DNA from: an uncultured Oscillospiraceae bacterium
GTDB taxonomy: Bacteria > Bacillota > Clostridia > Oscillospirales > Ruminococcaceae
Length of the DNA: 64,000 nt
Direction: 5' to 3'
Assembly (NCBI GenBank): GCA_934481385.1
Contig: CAKSPD010000005.1
Location: 62,001-126,000, forward strand
Position numbers and translations under genes: made by a program. Below are positions 43,016-52,681 of the stretch, piece after piece. The stretch's first letter is position 1; each line of letters opens with the position of its first letter. The notes under the pieces were generated by a model. It saw only the letters and a program-made list of their open reading frames with translations. It was not told the DNA's origin and did not search any database.

Positions 43016-45250
43016 TTAACCTTGGATAACTTTTATTCCGATGACGGTTATATCATCACGACGCTTTCCTCCGGTAAACTTTTCGGACTTATCGCAGATT
43101 TCGTTCACAATCTGTTTAAGGTCATCTTTTCGCAGAAGTAATTCTTTTATGAACTGATATTCATTTTCGCTTATGCCGTCTGAAAGCATTATGATTATAT
43201 CACCGCGTTCAAAATCGTATTCACATGAAAAAGCTTCAGCCTGCTGAATAATACCTATCGGGAATGTCGGGGAGGTTATTTTTATAACCTGACTTTTATG
43301 TCTTATAAGTGTTGCAGATGCTCCTGATTTTATGACAACAAGTCCGCATGTATCCATATCAATTTTAACAGCATCAAGAGTTGCAAAGGCTTCATTTTTT
43401 GATTTGTTAAGCATTATTGAATTTATAAGCCTTATTGCAGAAAGGTATCCGACACCGCTTACAATAAGCTTTCTGAACATACTGACAACCATTTTTGATT
43501 CAAGAGATGCACTTTTTCCGCTTCCCATACCGTCTGAGAGAACAACATAGCTGTTTCCTGTACCGTCATTGAATATTTCAGATGAATCACCGCTTTCAGA
43601 TGAATTCAATGCACACATTGACTGCACACAGCTTTGAAGTGAATATTTTGTCTTTTCGGATATTCTCACACGCACTTCCCTGCCTGAACGTACAGGTTCT
43701 GTAAAATCAAGATTCATATTAAGCTCGTCCGCAATCAAATCGCATATACGCACACAGCTTGCCGGAGCTTGTTCAAGCTCAAAATATATCTCTATAAGTA
43801 ATCTGTTACGGCTGTTATAATATGCGATTATATTTGAAGTTTTATATCCGTATTTTTCAAGTTTCAGACGTACCGTATTGCTTATAGGCTCGCTGTAACG
43901 TACATTGATTTTTTCACCTGCCGAAAGGATTATTTCCTCTGTAATCTTTATCTGTTCAAAAAGGAGTTTACGGCTTTCAGAAAAACGCATATCCATAAGG
44001 CGAGCCGTAATTTTTTCCATATTGATTTTTCTTACTTCCTCAGAAAGTTCTGATTTTCTAAGACAGTTTTTTAGTTCATCAGGAAAATTTTCAGGTCTGA
44101 TTTCTTCCTGTTTCAGTATTTTTTTAAATCCCTGACGGCTGTCCTCATAGTTTCTGTACCAGCATACTGTTTTTTTACTGCATTCAGAACAGATTTTTTC
44201 ACTCAATTTCTCAATAGTATCAGATTTTTCTGACCCCTCGGAAAGAATGTTTGAAATTTTTTCAGAATCATCTCTGAGAGCTGATATTGAACCGGCAAGA
44301 AATTCCATTCTTGATGAAATTATATCGCTTATTCCGTCCTTGTTCTTACCTGTCACAACCCACTTGTCCGATACATTGGGGCATATTCCGAAAAAAAGAG
44401 CCGTTCCGAGTGCAAGGTCACATATACATGGTATAAGTAAATCCGTCTGACCTGTCATTATTATAAAAAGTATGCTTACAGCATTGAATAAGATTGCAAT
44501 TGCACCCATACTTCTGCGGTGTATGTATCCTGAAATAAGACCGGCTACTGAAAGAAGTACAAAAGGCATTCCTGCATCTTTTGAAGAAAGAAAAATTCCG
44601 CATGTTGTCAATGCTCCGCAGAGAACTCCCCCCATATAGCCATAATGATAGCCTGCAACAAGTGTTACTGCTATTCCGAGTATTCTTCCTGCATTCACAA
44701 ACACAAGGTCAAATGAAGTAAGTGCAGAAAGGACAACTGCATACACTACTGCAAAAGCAAAGCTTATACCTGATTTAAGGTCAATTACTCGCTGTCGCCT
44801 GAAACTCTCTTTTGATATTACTAAAAAATATGCAGTAAATCCTGAAAATATACTGTATATGAGATAAAATAATATTTTAAATATTGATTCTCCTATTATT
44901 GCAGAAACGATAAGACTTGATGAAAAAACGGATATTCCTGTTGCAACTCCGCTCCAGGAGGGATTTTCAAAGCTGATTGTAAAAAGCTTTCCTATGATTA
45001 TAAATATCATAGCACAGACAAGAATAATGTTTTTGTGAAGACTGCCGGAAAGAATATATCTTAAAAGGCTTCCGACAAGAACTGCCGTTGAATTAAGCGG
45101 ACTCGCTGAACCGCATACAGATGCCCCGATAAATGATGTCATACCGTTCATCTCTGCACCTGCCATCAGAAATCCGCCTGCGAGCGACAAAACCGCTCCT
45201 GATATTATGCCATAGTTTTTTGCTGTTGTCCCTGCATTTGCTTTCAACAT
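43016..45250 (-). CDS. spoIIE: Stage II sporulation protein E (SpoIIE), PP2C-type phosphatase
   Basis: In sporulating Firmicutes SpoIIE dephosphorylates SpoIIAA at the asymmetric septum and activates sigma-F. The 744-residue protein has about ten N-terminal membrane helices (residues 10-290), a central regulatory part and a C-terminal PP2C domain. The PP2C domain has VLSDGMGSGKSASLES, AFATLDAVKIDM and IIMLSDGISENE, with the metal-binding Asp residues intact. The ATG at 45250 fits AAGGAG at 8 bases better than the ATG two codons earlier. It is a single gene without other sporulation genes nearby. Confidence 0.93.
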   Translation of the reverse strand: MLKANAGTTAKNYGIISGAVLSLAGGFLMAGAEMNGMTSFIGASVCGSASPLNSTAVLVGSLLRYILSGSLHKNIILVCAMIFIIIGKLFTISFENPSWSGVATGISVFSSSLIVSAIIGESIFKILFYLIYSIFSGFTAYFLVISKESFRRQRVIDLKSGISFAFAVVYAVVLSALTSFDLVFVNAGRILGIAVTLVAGYHYGYMGGVLCGALTTCGIFLSSKDAGMPFVLLSVAGLISGYIHRRSMGAIAILFNAVSILFIIMTGQTDLLIPCICDLALGTALFFGICPNVSDKWVVTGKNKDGISDIISSRMEFLAGSISALRDDSEKISNILSEGSEKSDTIEKLSEKICSECSKKTVCWYRNYEDSRQGFKKILKQEEIRPENFPDELKNCLRKSELSEEVRKINMEKITARLMDMRFSESRKLLFEQIKITEEIILSAGEKINVRYSEPISNTVRLKLEKYGYKTSNIIAYYNSRNRLLIEIYFELEQAPASCVRICDLIADELNMNLDFTEPVRSGREVRVRISEKTKYSLQSCVQSMCALNSSESGDSSEIFNDGTGNSYVVLSDGMGSGKSASLESKMVVSMFRKLIVSGVGYLSAIRLINSIMLNKSKNEAFATLDAVKIDMDTCGLVVIKSGASATLIRHKSQVIKITSPTFPIGIIQQAEAFSCEYDFERGDIIIMLSDGISENEYQFIKELLLRKDDLKQIVNEICDKSEKFTGGKRRDDITVIGIKVIQG

Positions 45251-45344
45251 CTTCATATCTCCTTATACAGTTTTATTTTGATGATAAGGATTATTATATC
45301 ATATATAAAATGAAAAAGATGTCGTTTTAATTAATGGCTGATAT

Positions 45345-46208
45345 TTATTTTTTTGTTATACTGCGTAAATTTTCACTGAGTTCTGTAAGCTGATTCATAT
45401 CAAGCTGTTCTATTCTTGCTGTTTCAGAAAGTGACATATTTCGGAGAATATTCTGAATCTCCGGTTTTTCAATATTCATCTGTGATGAAAGAGATTTTGC
45501 AATAGTTTTTCTTCTCTGTGCAAAACCTGCCTTAATCATTTTAAAGAAAAATTTTTCTGCATCTTCATCAAGCGAATATCTTTTATTTACATCTATGCGG
45601 ATAACGCATGAATCAACATTCGGAGAAGGCATAAAGCTCCCTCTTGAAACATTGAAAAGCGAAACAGCTGTACCATAATAATTTACTGCAACAGTAATTG
45701 CCCCTGATTCTCTTGTTCCGATTTCTGCACAAAGTCTTTGTCCAGCCTCTTTCTGAACCATTACCGTTATGGATTCTATGGGAACTCTGCTTTCAAGAAG
45801 TTTCATTATAACAGGTGATGTTATGTAATACGGAAGATTTGCACAGACTGATACTTTCATTCCTGAAAATTCTTCAGCTATTATCTTATTCAAATCAGTT
45901 TCCATAAAATCCTGATTTATTATTTTTACATTGTCAAATTCAGCAAGAGTTTCATCAAGTACAGGAATAAGACGGCTGTCTATTTCTATTGCAACAACTT
46001 TTTTTGCCCTTTTTGCAAGCTCTGCTGTAAGAGTTCCGAAACCTGTTCCGATTTCAATTATTCCTGAATCATGATTAGCGTTTCCCATTTCTGCAATCTT
46101 AGGGCATACATTCGGATTTATAAGAAAATTCTGTCCGAGTCCCTTTGAAAAGCTGAATCCATGACGGCTCATTATATCCTTAACAGTGCTGATATTGGTT
46201 AAATTCAT
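45345..46208 (-). CDS. rsmA: 16S rRNA dimethyladenosine transferase (KsgA)
   Basis: RsmA methylates two adjacent adenosines near the 3' end of 16S rRNA. SAM motif IIEIGTGFGTLTAELAKRA, AIEIDSRLIPVL, and the catalytic motif CANLPYYITSPVIMKLL (N-L-P-Y) are visible, as well as MVQKEAGQRLCA. The C-terminal RRKTIAKSLSS helix follows. Length 287 is typical. It starts 1 base after the preceding FAD-protein gene, so the three genes form an operon. Confidence 0.96.
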   Translation of the reverse strand: MNLTNISTVKDIMSRHGFSFSKGLGQNFLINPNVCPKIAEMGNANHDSGIIEIGTGFGTLTAELAKRAKKVVAIEIDSRLIPVLDETLAEFDNVKIINQDFMETDLNKIIAEEFSGMKVSVCANLPYYITSPVIMKLLESRVPIESITVMVQKEAGQRLCAEIGTRESGAITVAVNYYGTAVSLFNVSRGSFMPSPNVDSCVIRIDVNKRYSLDEDAEKFFFKMIKAGFAQRRKTIAKSLSSQMNIEKPEIQNILRNMSLSETARIEQLDMNQLTELSENLRSITKK

Positions 46209-46209
46209 C

Positions 46210-47811
46210 TTATATTTTCTCCTTGAAACTTTTTAATACTGCCTCTGCACATTTTACTCCGTCAACTCCTGCCGAAACAATTCCGCCTGCATATCCTGCA
46301 CCCTCTCCGCAAGGATAAAGACCTCTCAACGATACAGACTGAAAACTTTCATCTCTGTTTATGCGGACAGGCGATGAACTTCTGCTCTCTATACCTGTTA
46401 TAACAGCATCATAGCAGTCAAAACCTTTTATTTTTCTGCCCATTTCCTTTATACCGTCTTTTATTGTATCGCATATAAATTCAGGCAGATATTCTTCAGG
46501 AAGTGCAAACTTATAAGACGGCTTACAGCTTGGCTTGATTTTCCCGATTTTTTCAGATTTAACTCCCTTTGCAAAATCACCATAAAGACACACCGGAACA
46601 TTGTAATTTCCACCGCCTGCAACAAATGCCTTATGTTCTATATCACGCTGAAAATACATTCCTGCAAGAACGTTTTCACTGTTCAAATCTTCAGGAGATA
46701 TTCCTGTCAGGAGTGCAGTATTTGAATTTTCTGCATCTCTCGCATAAAGACTCATTCCATTGACGGCAACACATTCATTTTCTGATGAAGCATTGACAAC
46801 ATATCCCCCCGGACACATACAGAATGTATAAAGACTTCTGCCGTTCGGAAGATGAGATACAAGTTTATAATCGGCTGATTTCAATGCACTGTGACCTGCA
46901 AATTCACCGTAAAGAGCTTTGTCAATATCTTTTCGCAGATGTTCAATTCTTACTCCGACAGCAAAATTTTTCTGAGAAAGCTTTATATTGTTTTCATAAA
47001 GCATTTCAAAAGTATCCCTTGCACTGTGACCTGTTGCAAGTATAACATTATCCGTTTCAATATACTGATTATCGTTGTACCATATGCCTTTTATTTTTCC
47101 GTCAGATATATCAAATTTATCAAAACGGCTGTTGAATTTAACTTCACCGCCCTTTGAAATTACATAGTTTCTGAGATTTTTAACAACATCAATAAGCTTG
47201 TCTGTTCCTATATGAGCTTTTGCAAGATACAGAATTTCTTCAGGAGCGTTGAACTTTACGAATGATTCAAGTATATATCTTATGCGTGGGTCTTTAGTTC
47301 CCGTTGTAAGCTTTCCGTCTGAAAAAGTACCTGCACCGCCCTCTCCGAACTGAACATTGCAGTTTTCATCAAGTATTCCGTTATTCCAGAAATTTTCAAC
47401 AGCTTTTTTTCTTGAATCAACATCAGAACCCCTTTCAAGCACAATCGGATTTGCTCCGCTTTCAGAAAGAACCAGTGATGCAAACATTCCCGCCGGCCCG
47501 AATCCTATAATAACCGGTCTTTTTTCAGGCGGTTTTATATGATTTATCTGATATGTATATTTTTCAGCTTTGACGGTATTTTTATTTTTTGCGATAATTT
47601 TTTCTTCATTCAGATTATTTTCAAGTTCAGTATCAACTGATATTACAAAACAGATTTTATTTTTCTTTCTTGCATCGACTGATTTTTTTGAAAGTTTTGC
47701 AGATTTTATTCCTGATGATTTTATTTTAAGCTCATCTGCCGAAATATTTATAAGATTTTCATCAGTAAACTTAAAATCAAGAGGAACGCTTATATTATTT
47801 ATTCTTATCAT
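46210..47811 (-). CDS. FAD-dependent dehydrogenase-like protein (COG2509 type)
   Basis: This 533-residue protein has an N-terminal alpha/beta domain and then an FAD-binding domain: PVIIGFGPAGMFASLVLSE at about residue 100, LERGSDVDSRKK, and the long NVQFGEGGAGTFSDGKLTTG. ILATGHSARDTFEML and a late YPCGEGAGYAGGIVSAGVDG follow. This pattern is typical of a conserved but uncharacterised FAD protein widespread in anaerobes. It overlaps the upstream HI0933-like flavoprotein by 17 bases. Substrate unknown. Confidence 0.88.
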   Translation of the reverse strand: MIRINNISVPLDFKFTDENLINISADELKIKSSGIKSAKLSKKSVDARKKNKICFVISVDTELENNLNEEKIIAKNKNTVKAEKYTYQINHIKPPEKRPVIIGFGPAGMFASLVLSESGANPIVLERGSDVDSRKKAVENFWNNGILDENCNVQFGEGGAGTFSDGKLTTGTKDPRIRYILESFVKFNAPEEILYLAKAHIGTDKLIDVVKNLRNYVISKGGEVKFNSRFDKFDISDGKIKGIWYNDNQYIETDNVILATGHSARDTFEMLYENNIKLSQKNFAVGVRIEHLRKDIDKALYGEFAGHSALKSADYKLVSHLPNGRSLYTFCMCPGGYVVNASSENECVAVNGMSLYARDAENSNTALLTGISPEDLNSENVLAGMYFQRDIEHKAFVAGGGNYNVPVCLYGDFAKGVKSEKIGKIKPSCKPSYKFALPEEYLPEFICDTIKDGIKEMGRKIKGFDCYDAVITGIESRSSSPVRINRDESFQSVSLRGLYPCGEGAGYAGGIVSAGVDGVKCAEAVLKSFKEKI

Positions 47812-49051
47812 TCTTTTTTACCATACTTTCTGCACATTTTCTTCCTGCCCACATTCCAGAACTCCACGCCCATTCGAGATTATATCCTCCGCATTTTCCG
47901 TCTGTATCAAGTATTTCACCGGTAAAATACATTCCCCTGACACACTTTGATTCAAGATTTTTATCAACTTCAGAACCATATATTCCTCCTGCTGTAACCT
48001 GTGAATTTTTCCACGAAACAGGCGGAAGAACTTCAACTTCCATAGATTTTATAATTTTAGCTATGGATTTTATTTCACCCATTGAAAGTTCTGATACTTT
48101 TTTTATCATACTGAATTCAGATTTTTTAACTGTTTTCTTCATAATATAAATTCCGAGATTTTTTGCGAATATTCCTGTGAGATATTCATCAAGCATACAG
48201 TTTCTGCGGATTTTTTTAATATCAGAAAGCAAATCTGAAACTTCACTGAATGATTTTTCCGGCATAAAATCAATTCTTATTTTCTGCGGTTTAAGATATG
48301 AGAGATTAAACACGCATATTCCTGAAAGAGTACTTTCAGAAAATTGTATTTCACCTGTTTCGGAATCAAGAATTTTTTCGTCTGATAAAGCAGAAACAAC
48401 TCCCCTTGCCCTTATTCCTGCAAGTGATTTAAATTCTTTCGGATTTTTATAAGGAAGCGAAACAAGTGACGGATAAACGTCTGTAACCTTATGAGTTTTT
48501 TTCAATAATTCTGTAACAGCCCCGTCAGTACCCATTACAGAAGAAGAATATCCTCCTGATGAAATTATTACTTTTTTTGCATAAACTGTTCTGTCATCTG
48601 ATTTTATAATAAACCCGTTTCCCGATTTTTCAACTGATTTGACATTAAATCCGCATATTTCAGGAATATCAAGATTTTTCAGTCTTATTCTGAGAGCATC
48701 AAGAACTGATGATGATTTGTTGCTGTAAGGATATATTCTGCCCTCACTGTCAGTACGGCATATAAGTCCGAGAGAATTAAAAAAATCCTCTGTATCAAAA
48801 TCTGATATTATATCCATAAAATTTGAAATACTGCTATGATAAAATTCAGGGGAAAGATTTTTGTTACCAAGATTACATCTTCCGTTTCCTGATGCAAGTA
48901 TTTTTGTACCTGTCCTGATAAGTTTTTCAAGTATAACTACATTGAGATTTCTGTCTGTTGATTTTGCAGATATGGCTGAACATATTCCGGAAGCTCCTCC
49001 GCCTATTACTGCTATATCCGATTTTATTATATTCTGATTCAATTTCTGCAC
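47795..49051 (-). CDS. HI0933/YhiN-like flavoprotein (aminoacetone oxidase family FAD-binding enzyme)
   Basis: This 418-residue flavoprotein begins with the dinucleotide motif DIAVIGGGASGICSAISAKS. Then come KILASGNGRCNLGNKNLS, a family signature, VIISSGGYSSSVMGTDG, and a C-terminal TAGGIYGSEVDKNLESK and YFTGEILDTDGKCGGYNLEWAW. The family (COG2081) has members proposed to act as aminoacetone oxidases, but the physiological role is unclear. First gene of an operon with the COG2509 protein and rsmA. Confidence 0.9.
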   Translation of the reverse strand: MQKLNQNIIKSDIAVIGGGASGICSAISAKSTDRNLNVVILEKLIRTGTKILASGNGRCNLGNKNLSPEFYHSSISNFMDIISDFDTEDFFNSLGLICRTDSEGRIYPYSNKSSSVLDALRIRLKNLDIPEICGFNVKSVEKSGNGFIIKSDDRTVYAKKVIISSGGYSSSVMGTDGAVTELLKKTHKVTDVYPSLVSLPYKNPKEFKSLAGIRARGVVSALSDEKILDSETGEIQFSESTLSGICVFNLSYLKPQKIRIDFMPEKSFSEVSDLLSDIKKIRRNCMLDEYLTGIFAKNLGIYIMKKTVKKSEFSMIKKVSELSMGEIKSIAKIIKSMEVEVLPPVSWKNSQVTAGGIYGSEVDKNLESKCVRGMYFTGEILDTDGKCGGYNLEWAWSSGMWAGRKCAESMVKKNDKNK

Positions 49052-49077
49052 CGCCTTTTTTATATATTATATCATTG

Positions 49078-49106
49078 TTGACTTATTATTTCAAGTGATA
49101 TATAAT
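49078..49106 (+). promoter_or_regulatory. Promoter of the radical SAM gene
   Basis: TTGACT (49078-49083), 17 bases and a perfect TATAAT (49101-49106), 25 bases before the start codon. Confidence 0.8.
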
Positions 49107-49130
49107 ATTCCCGAAAGGATTTGATTTTAA

Positions 49131-50021
49131 ATGAATATAAAAAAATGTCAGATATGCCCCAGAAAATGCAATGCAGACCGAACAGCAGGCACAGGAATAT
49201 GTGGCTGTAATGATAAAATAAAAATTGCGAAAGCCTGTCTGCATAAATGGGAAGAACCCTGCATATGCGGAAAAAGCGGTGCAGGAGCAGTATTTTTTTC
49301 AGGCTGTAATCTTAAATGCTGTTACTGTCAGAATTATATATTAAGCCATGAAAATTTCGGACGGGAAATATCTGATGAAAGGCTTTCAGAAATTTTCCTT
49401 GAATTACAGGAAAAGGGAGCGTGCAACATTGATTTGGTTACACCGACTCCCTATGTTTATGATATTATAAAGGCTCTTGACAGAATAAAAAACAGACTTG
49501 ATATTCCCGTAGTATACAACTGCGGAGGATATGAACGTCCTGAAACAATAAAAATGCTCAATGGATATATTGACATATACCTGCCTGATTTCAAGTACTA
49601 TGACAACAGTTACGCTCTGAAATATTCCGGTATTCCCGATTATTTTGAAAATGCCTCCGAATCAATAAAAGAAATGATTTCACAGACAGGTAAAATTATT
49701 ATTGATGATGATAATATTATGCAGAAAGGAACTATAATAAGACATCTTGCACTCCCGAATTTAAGACATGATTCAATAAAGCTTATGGAATGGATTTCTG
49801 AAAATCTCCCGAAAGATTCTTTTCTCATAAGCCTTATGAGTCAGTATACACCTTTTCCGCATATAAAGGAAAAATTTCCTGAACTTGACAGACGTATAAC
49901 AAAAATGGAATATAACAGCATTCTTAAAAAAGTGTCTGAACTTGGTCTGGAGGGATACTATCAGGACAAATCATCTGCAAAATCAGATTATACACCCGAT
50001 TTCGATTTGGAGGGTGTCTGA
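49131..50021 (+). CDS. PflX-type radical SAM protein
   Basis: This 296-residue radical SAM enzyme has the cluster motif GCNLKCCYCQN (C-x3-C-x2-C, about residue 62). Extra N-terminal cysteines (CQICPRKC and GICGC) probably bind a second centre. It resembles COG1313/PflX and glycyl-radical activases, but no glycyl-radical enzyme is adjacent, so the partner is unknown. The last 34 bases overlap the convergent ClpC-like gene. Own promoter; ribosome site GAAAGGA. Confidence 0.88.
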   Translation: MNIKKCQICPRKCNADRTAGTGICGCNDKIKIAKACLHKWEEPCICGKSGAGAVFFSGCNLKCCYCQNYILSHENFGREISDERLSEIFLELQEKGACNIDLVTPTPYVYDIIKALDRIKNRLDIPVVYNCGGYERPETIKMLNGYIDIYLPDFKYYDNSYALKYSGIPDYFENASESIKEMISQTGKIIIDDDNIMQKGTIIRHLALPNLRHDSIKLMEWISENLPKDSFLISLMSQYTPFPHIKEKFPELDRRITKMEYNSILKKVSELGLEGYYQDKSSAKSDYTPDFDLEGV

Positions 50022-52285
50022 TTTATTATCTGCGGTAAAAATTCTATTTTATCATCTTTAAGCTCAACGCATATTCTATCACCCTCTGTAACCTGATTGC
50101 TTATAATCATTCCTGCAAGACGGTTTTCAATAAGTTCCATAACATTTCGCTTTATAGGTCTTGCACCGTATTTCACAGTGTTGTTTGCTGATGCAATTTT
50201 TCCCGCAACATTTTCGCTGAAAGTAAGATTTATTCCTATTCCCTCGGCTTTCTTTTTAAGCTTTTCAAGCTCATTTTCGCTGATTTTAACCAAATCATCA
50301 GAAGTAAGAGAACCGAAAAGAATTATCTCATCTATTCTGTTTATAAATTCGGGCGAAAAACTCTCTTTTACTTTTGAAACAGCTCTTTCCTGATTTTCTT
50401 TATCACAGGCACTTTCAAATCCCACATATGAATTTTTTCCCGAACCTAAACTTCCTGCATTTGTAGTCATTATTATTATGCAGTTTCTGAAACTTATTTT
50501 TCTCATCGTTGAATCTGTTAAAATTCCGTCATCAAGTATCTGTAAAAGTATATTCAGAACATCATGATGTGCCTTTTCTATTTCATCAAAGAGAACAAGT
50601 GAATAAGGATTTCTTCTCACCTTTTCGCATATGCTTATGCTGTCATCATAACCGGCATATCCGGGAGGAGCTCCTATTATTTTTGAAACAGAATGTTTTT
50701 CCATAAATTCCGACATATCAAGCCTAATCATACTGTTTTCAGAACCGAACAAAGCCTCCGAAACTGCTTTTGCAAGTGCAGTTTTTCCTACTCCCGTAGG
50801 GCCTGCAAAAAGAAATGTTCCGAGAGGTCTGTCAGCGTCCTGCAATCCTGATTTCGCACGGCAAAGCGTCTGCGATATTTTAGAAATTGCATAATCGTGA
50901 CCGATTATCTTCTTTCTGAGTCTTTCAGAAATTTTATTCAGACGTTCATCTTCTCCGGCAGAAAGTCTTTTCACAGGTATTCCCGTACGCAATGAAATCA
51001 CTGAAAAAACATCATCTCTTGTAACAGCCGGAACTTCACCCTTTATAATCTGAGAACAGTTTCTTATTTTTGCACCTGCACAGGCTTCATCAAGCACATC
51101 TATTGCCTTATCAGGTAAAAATCTGTCGTTTATATATCTTATTGAAGTATTAACGGCAAGACTTATTATCTCATCACTGATTTTCACATTGTGAAATTTT
51201 TCATAACTTGATTTTATTCCCGTTATTATTCCTATACACTCATCAGATGACGGTTCATTTACGGGTACAGGCTGGAAACGTCTTTCAAGTGCGGAATCCT
51301 TTTCAATAGTTTTACGGTATTCTTCAAAAGTAGTTGCACCGATTATCTGCAATTCACCTCTTGCAAGCTGAGGTTTCATAATATTTGCAGCATCTATTGC
51401 ACCTTCCGCCGCACCTGCACCGACAATTGTATGAAGTTCATCTATAAACAATATTATATTTCCTGCTGATACAGCCTCATCTATACATGCCTTTATACGT
51501 TCCTCAAAATCTCCCCTGTATTTTGCACCTGAAAGAAGTGCTGTAAAATCGAGAGAGAATATATATTTGTTTTTAAGAACATCAGGAACAAGATTTTTTA
51601 TAAAAAGTTCTGCAACACCTTCAACTATTGCTGTTTTTCCGACTCCTGCCTCACCTATAAGACAGGGATTATTTTTTGTCTTTCTTGAAAGTATCTGAAG
51701 AACACGTTCTGTTTCGGAATTTCTTCCTATAAGCTTTTCTGATTTTCTGAGAAGCGACATATCAGTTATATTTTTGCCGTATTTGAAAAGATTAGGATAC
51801 TGTGAAGGTTTCGGCTGTAATGATACTGCAATTTCTTCCTTTATGCCTGATATATCACCGCAGTCAAGAAAATCTGTAAGCTCCCCGATATTTACTCCGA
51901 TTTTTTTCAGAACGGCAAATGCACTGCATGAGCTGTCTTTAAGGAGTGATAAAAGTATATGTTCAGGAGATACTTGTTTTTTTCTGTCAAGCAGGGCTGT
52001 TTCAACAGAATCCTCAAGTATGTTTTTAAGGGCAGTAGTAAAATATCTGTCGGAAAGACGTGACTGAACGCCCTGTCCGACCATTCTTATTATTTCTTCG
52101 CATATAGTATCCTTATCAGCTCCCGCCTTTTTCAAAGCTGTTCCCGCCTTTGAATATGATTCATCTGCAATGGAAAATAAAATATGCTCACTTCCGACAT
52201 AAGTATGACCAAGTTCAGAAGCTATTTTTATACCCCCCTCTATAATTTTTATTGCTCTTTTTGTAAACCGCTCTGAATTTACCAT
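49988..52285 (-). CDS. ClpC-like AAA+ unfoldase without the middle (M/UVR) domain
   Basis: This 765-residue protein has two N-terminal Clp repeats (residues 1-145). AAA1 has CLIGEAGVGKTAIVEG and IILFIDELHTIVGAG. AAA2 has FLFAGPTGVGKTALAKAV, LVLFDEIEKAHHDV and the sensor MTTNAGS. A VGF loop (KNSYVGFES) indicates docking to ClpP. Between AAA1 and AAA2 the coiled-coil M domain of ClpC (about 50 residues) is missing: KIRNCSQIIKGEVPAVTRDDV runs straight on. That domain binds MecA/McsB adaptors, and no ctsR or mcsAB genes are nearby, so regulation must differ. Confidence 0.9.
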   Translation of the reverse strand: MVNSERFTKRAIKIIEGGIKIASELGHTYVGSEHILFSIADESYSKAGTALKKAGADKDTICEEIIRMVGQGVQSRLSDRYFTTALKNILEDSVETALLDRKKQVSPEHILLSLLKDSSCSAFAVLKKIGVNIGELTDFLDCGDISGIKEEIAVSLQPKPSQYPNLFKYGKNITDMSLLRKSEKLIGRNSETERVLQILSRKTKNNPCLIGEAGVGKTAIVEGVAELFIKNLVPDVLKNKYIFSLDFTALLSGAKYRGDFEERIKACIDEAVSAGNIILFIDELHTIVGAGAAEGAIDAANIMKPQLARGELQIIGATTFEEYRKTIEKDSALERRFQPVPVNEPSSDECIGIITGIKSSYEKFHNVKISDEIISLAVNTSIRYINDRFLPDKAIDVLDEACAGAKIRNCSQIIKGEVPAVTRDDVFSVISLRTGIPVKRLSAGEDERLNKISERLRKKIIGHDYAISKISQTLCRAKSGLQDADRPLGTFLFAGPTGVGKTALAKAVSEALFGSENSMIRLDMSEFMEKHSVSKIIGAPPGYAGYDDSISICEKVRRNPYSLVLFDEIEKAHHDVLNILLQILDDGILTDSTMRKISFRNCIIIMTTNAGSLGSGKNSYVGFESACDKENQERAVSKVKESFSPEFINRIDEIILFGSLTSDDLVKISENELEKLKKKAEGIGINLTFSENVAGKIASANNTVKYGARPIKRNVMELIENRLAGMIISNQVTEGDRICVELKDDKIEFLPQIINQTPSKSKSGV

Positions 52286-52372
52286 TATGCTTTTTCCTCC
52301 TTGATATTATATAGATATATTATGCCACTGTTTTCCTGCGATAACAGTCGAAATGAATTATTACCCAAAAAT

Positions 52373-52401
52373 TTGTAACACTTTTTTACACATGTCATAA
52401 T
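52373..52401 (+). promoter_or_regulatory. Probable promoter of the Cys-rich peptide gene
   Basis: TTGTAA (52373-52378), 17 bases, CATAAT (52396-52401). Boxes are imperfect, so a sporulation or other sigma factor is also possible. The rest of the 180-base gap after clpC holds nothing else that I can see. Confidence 0.45.
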
Positions 52402-52465
52402 ATATACTATGAAACGGATAAAAACACTCTGTTTCAAATAAATTTATTTAAGGAGTTGTTTATTT

Positions 52466-52633
52466 ATGTGTGGATGCGGTTTTGAAGGAAATGGTTGCTG
52501 GTGGATTATTCTTCTTATCATTCTTTTCGTAATTCTTTTCTGTTGCTGTGGCAATAACTGTATAGGCACTAACAACAGTTGTGGCTGTGGCGGTTGCGGT
52601 GGCTGTGACAACAACTGCGGTTGTGGCTGTTAA
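52466..52633 (+). CDS. 55-residue Cys/Gly-rich single-span membrane peptide
   Basis: This small open frame has AAGGAG 9 bases before its ATG. The peptide starts MCGCGFEGNGCWW, then a hydrophobic helix IILLIILFVILF (residues 14-25). The tail is made almost only of Cys, Gly and Asn (CCCGNNCIGTNNSCGCG and on), with 16 cysteines in total. A terminator hairpin follows. Comparable small high-cysteine proteins are known in clostridia under the name chorion class high-cysteine protein. The function is unknown. A coat, envelope or metal-binding role is conceivable. Confidence 0.75.
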   Translation: MCGCGFEGNGCWWIILLIILFVILFCCCGNNCIGTNNSCGCGGCGGCDNNCGCGC

Positions 52634-52654
52634 TTATTTTCCTGAAAAAAACAG

Positions 52655-52675
52655 GGGGCTGAATAATTCAGCCCC
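52655..52675. terminator. Terminator between the Cys-rich peptide gene and the ECF S component
   Basis: GGGGCTGAA (52655-52663) pairs perfectly with TTCAGCCCC (52667-52675), loop TAA, preceded by an A run and followed by a short T-rich stretch. Confidence 0.78.
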
Positions 52676-52681
52676 TTCGTT

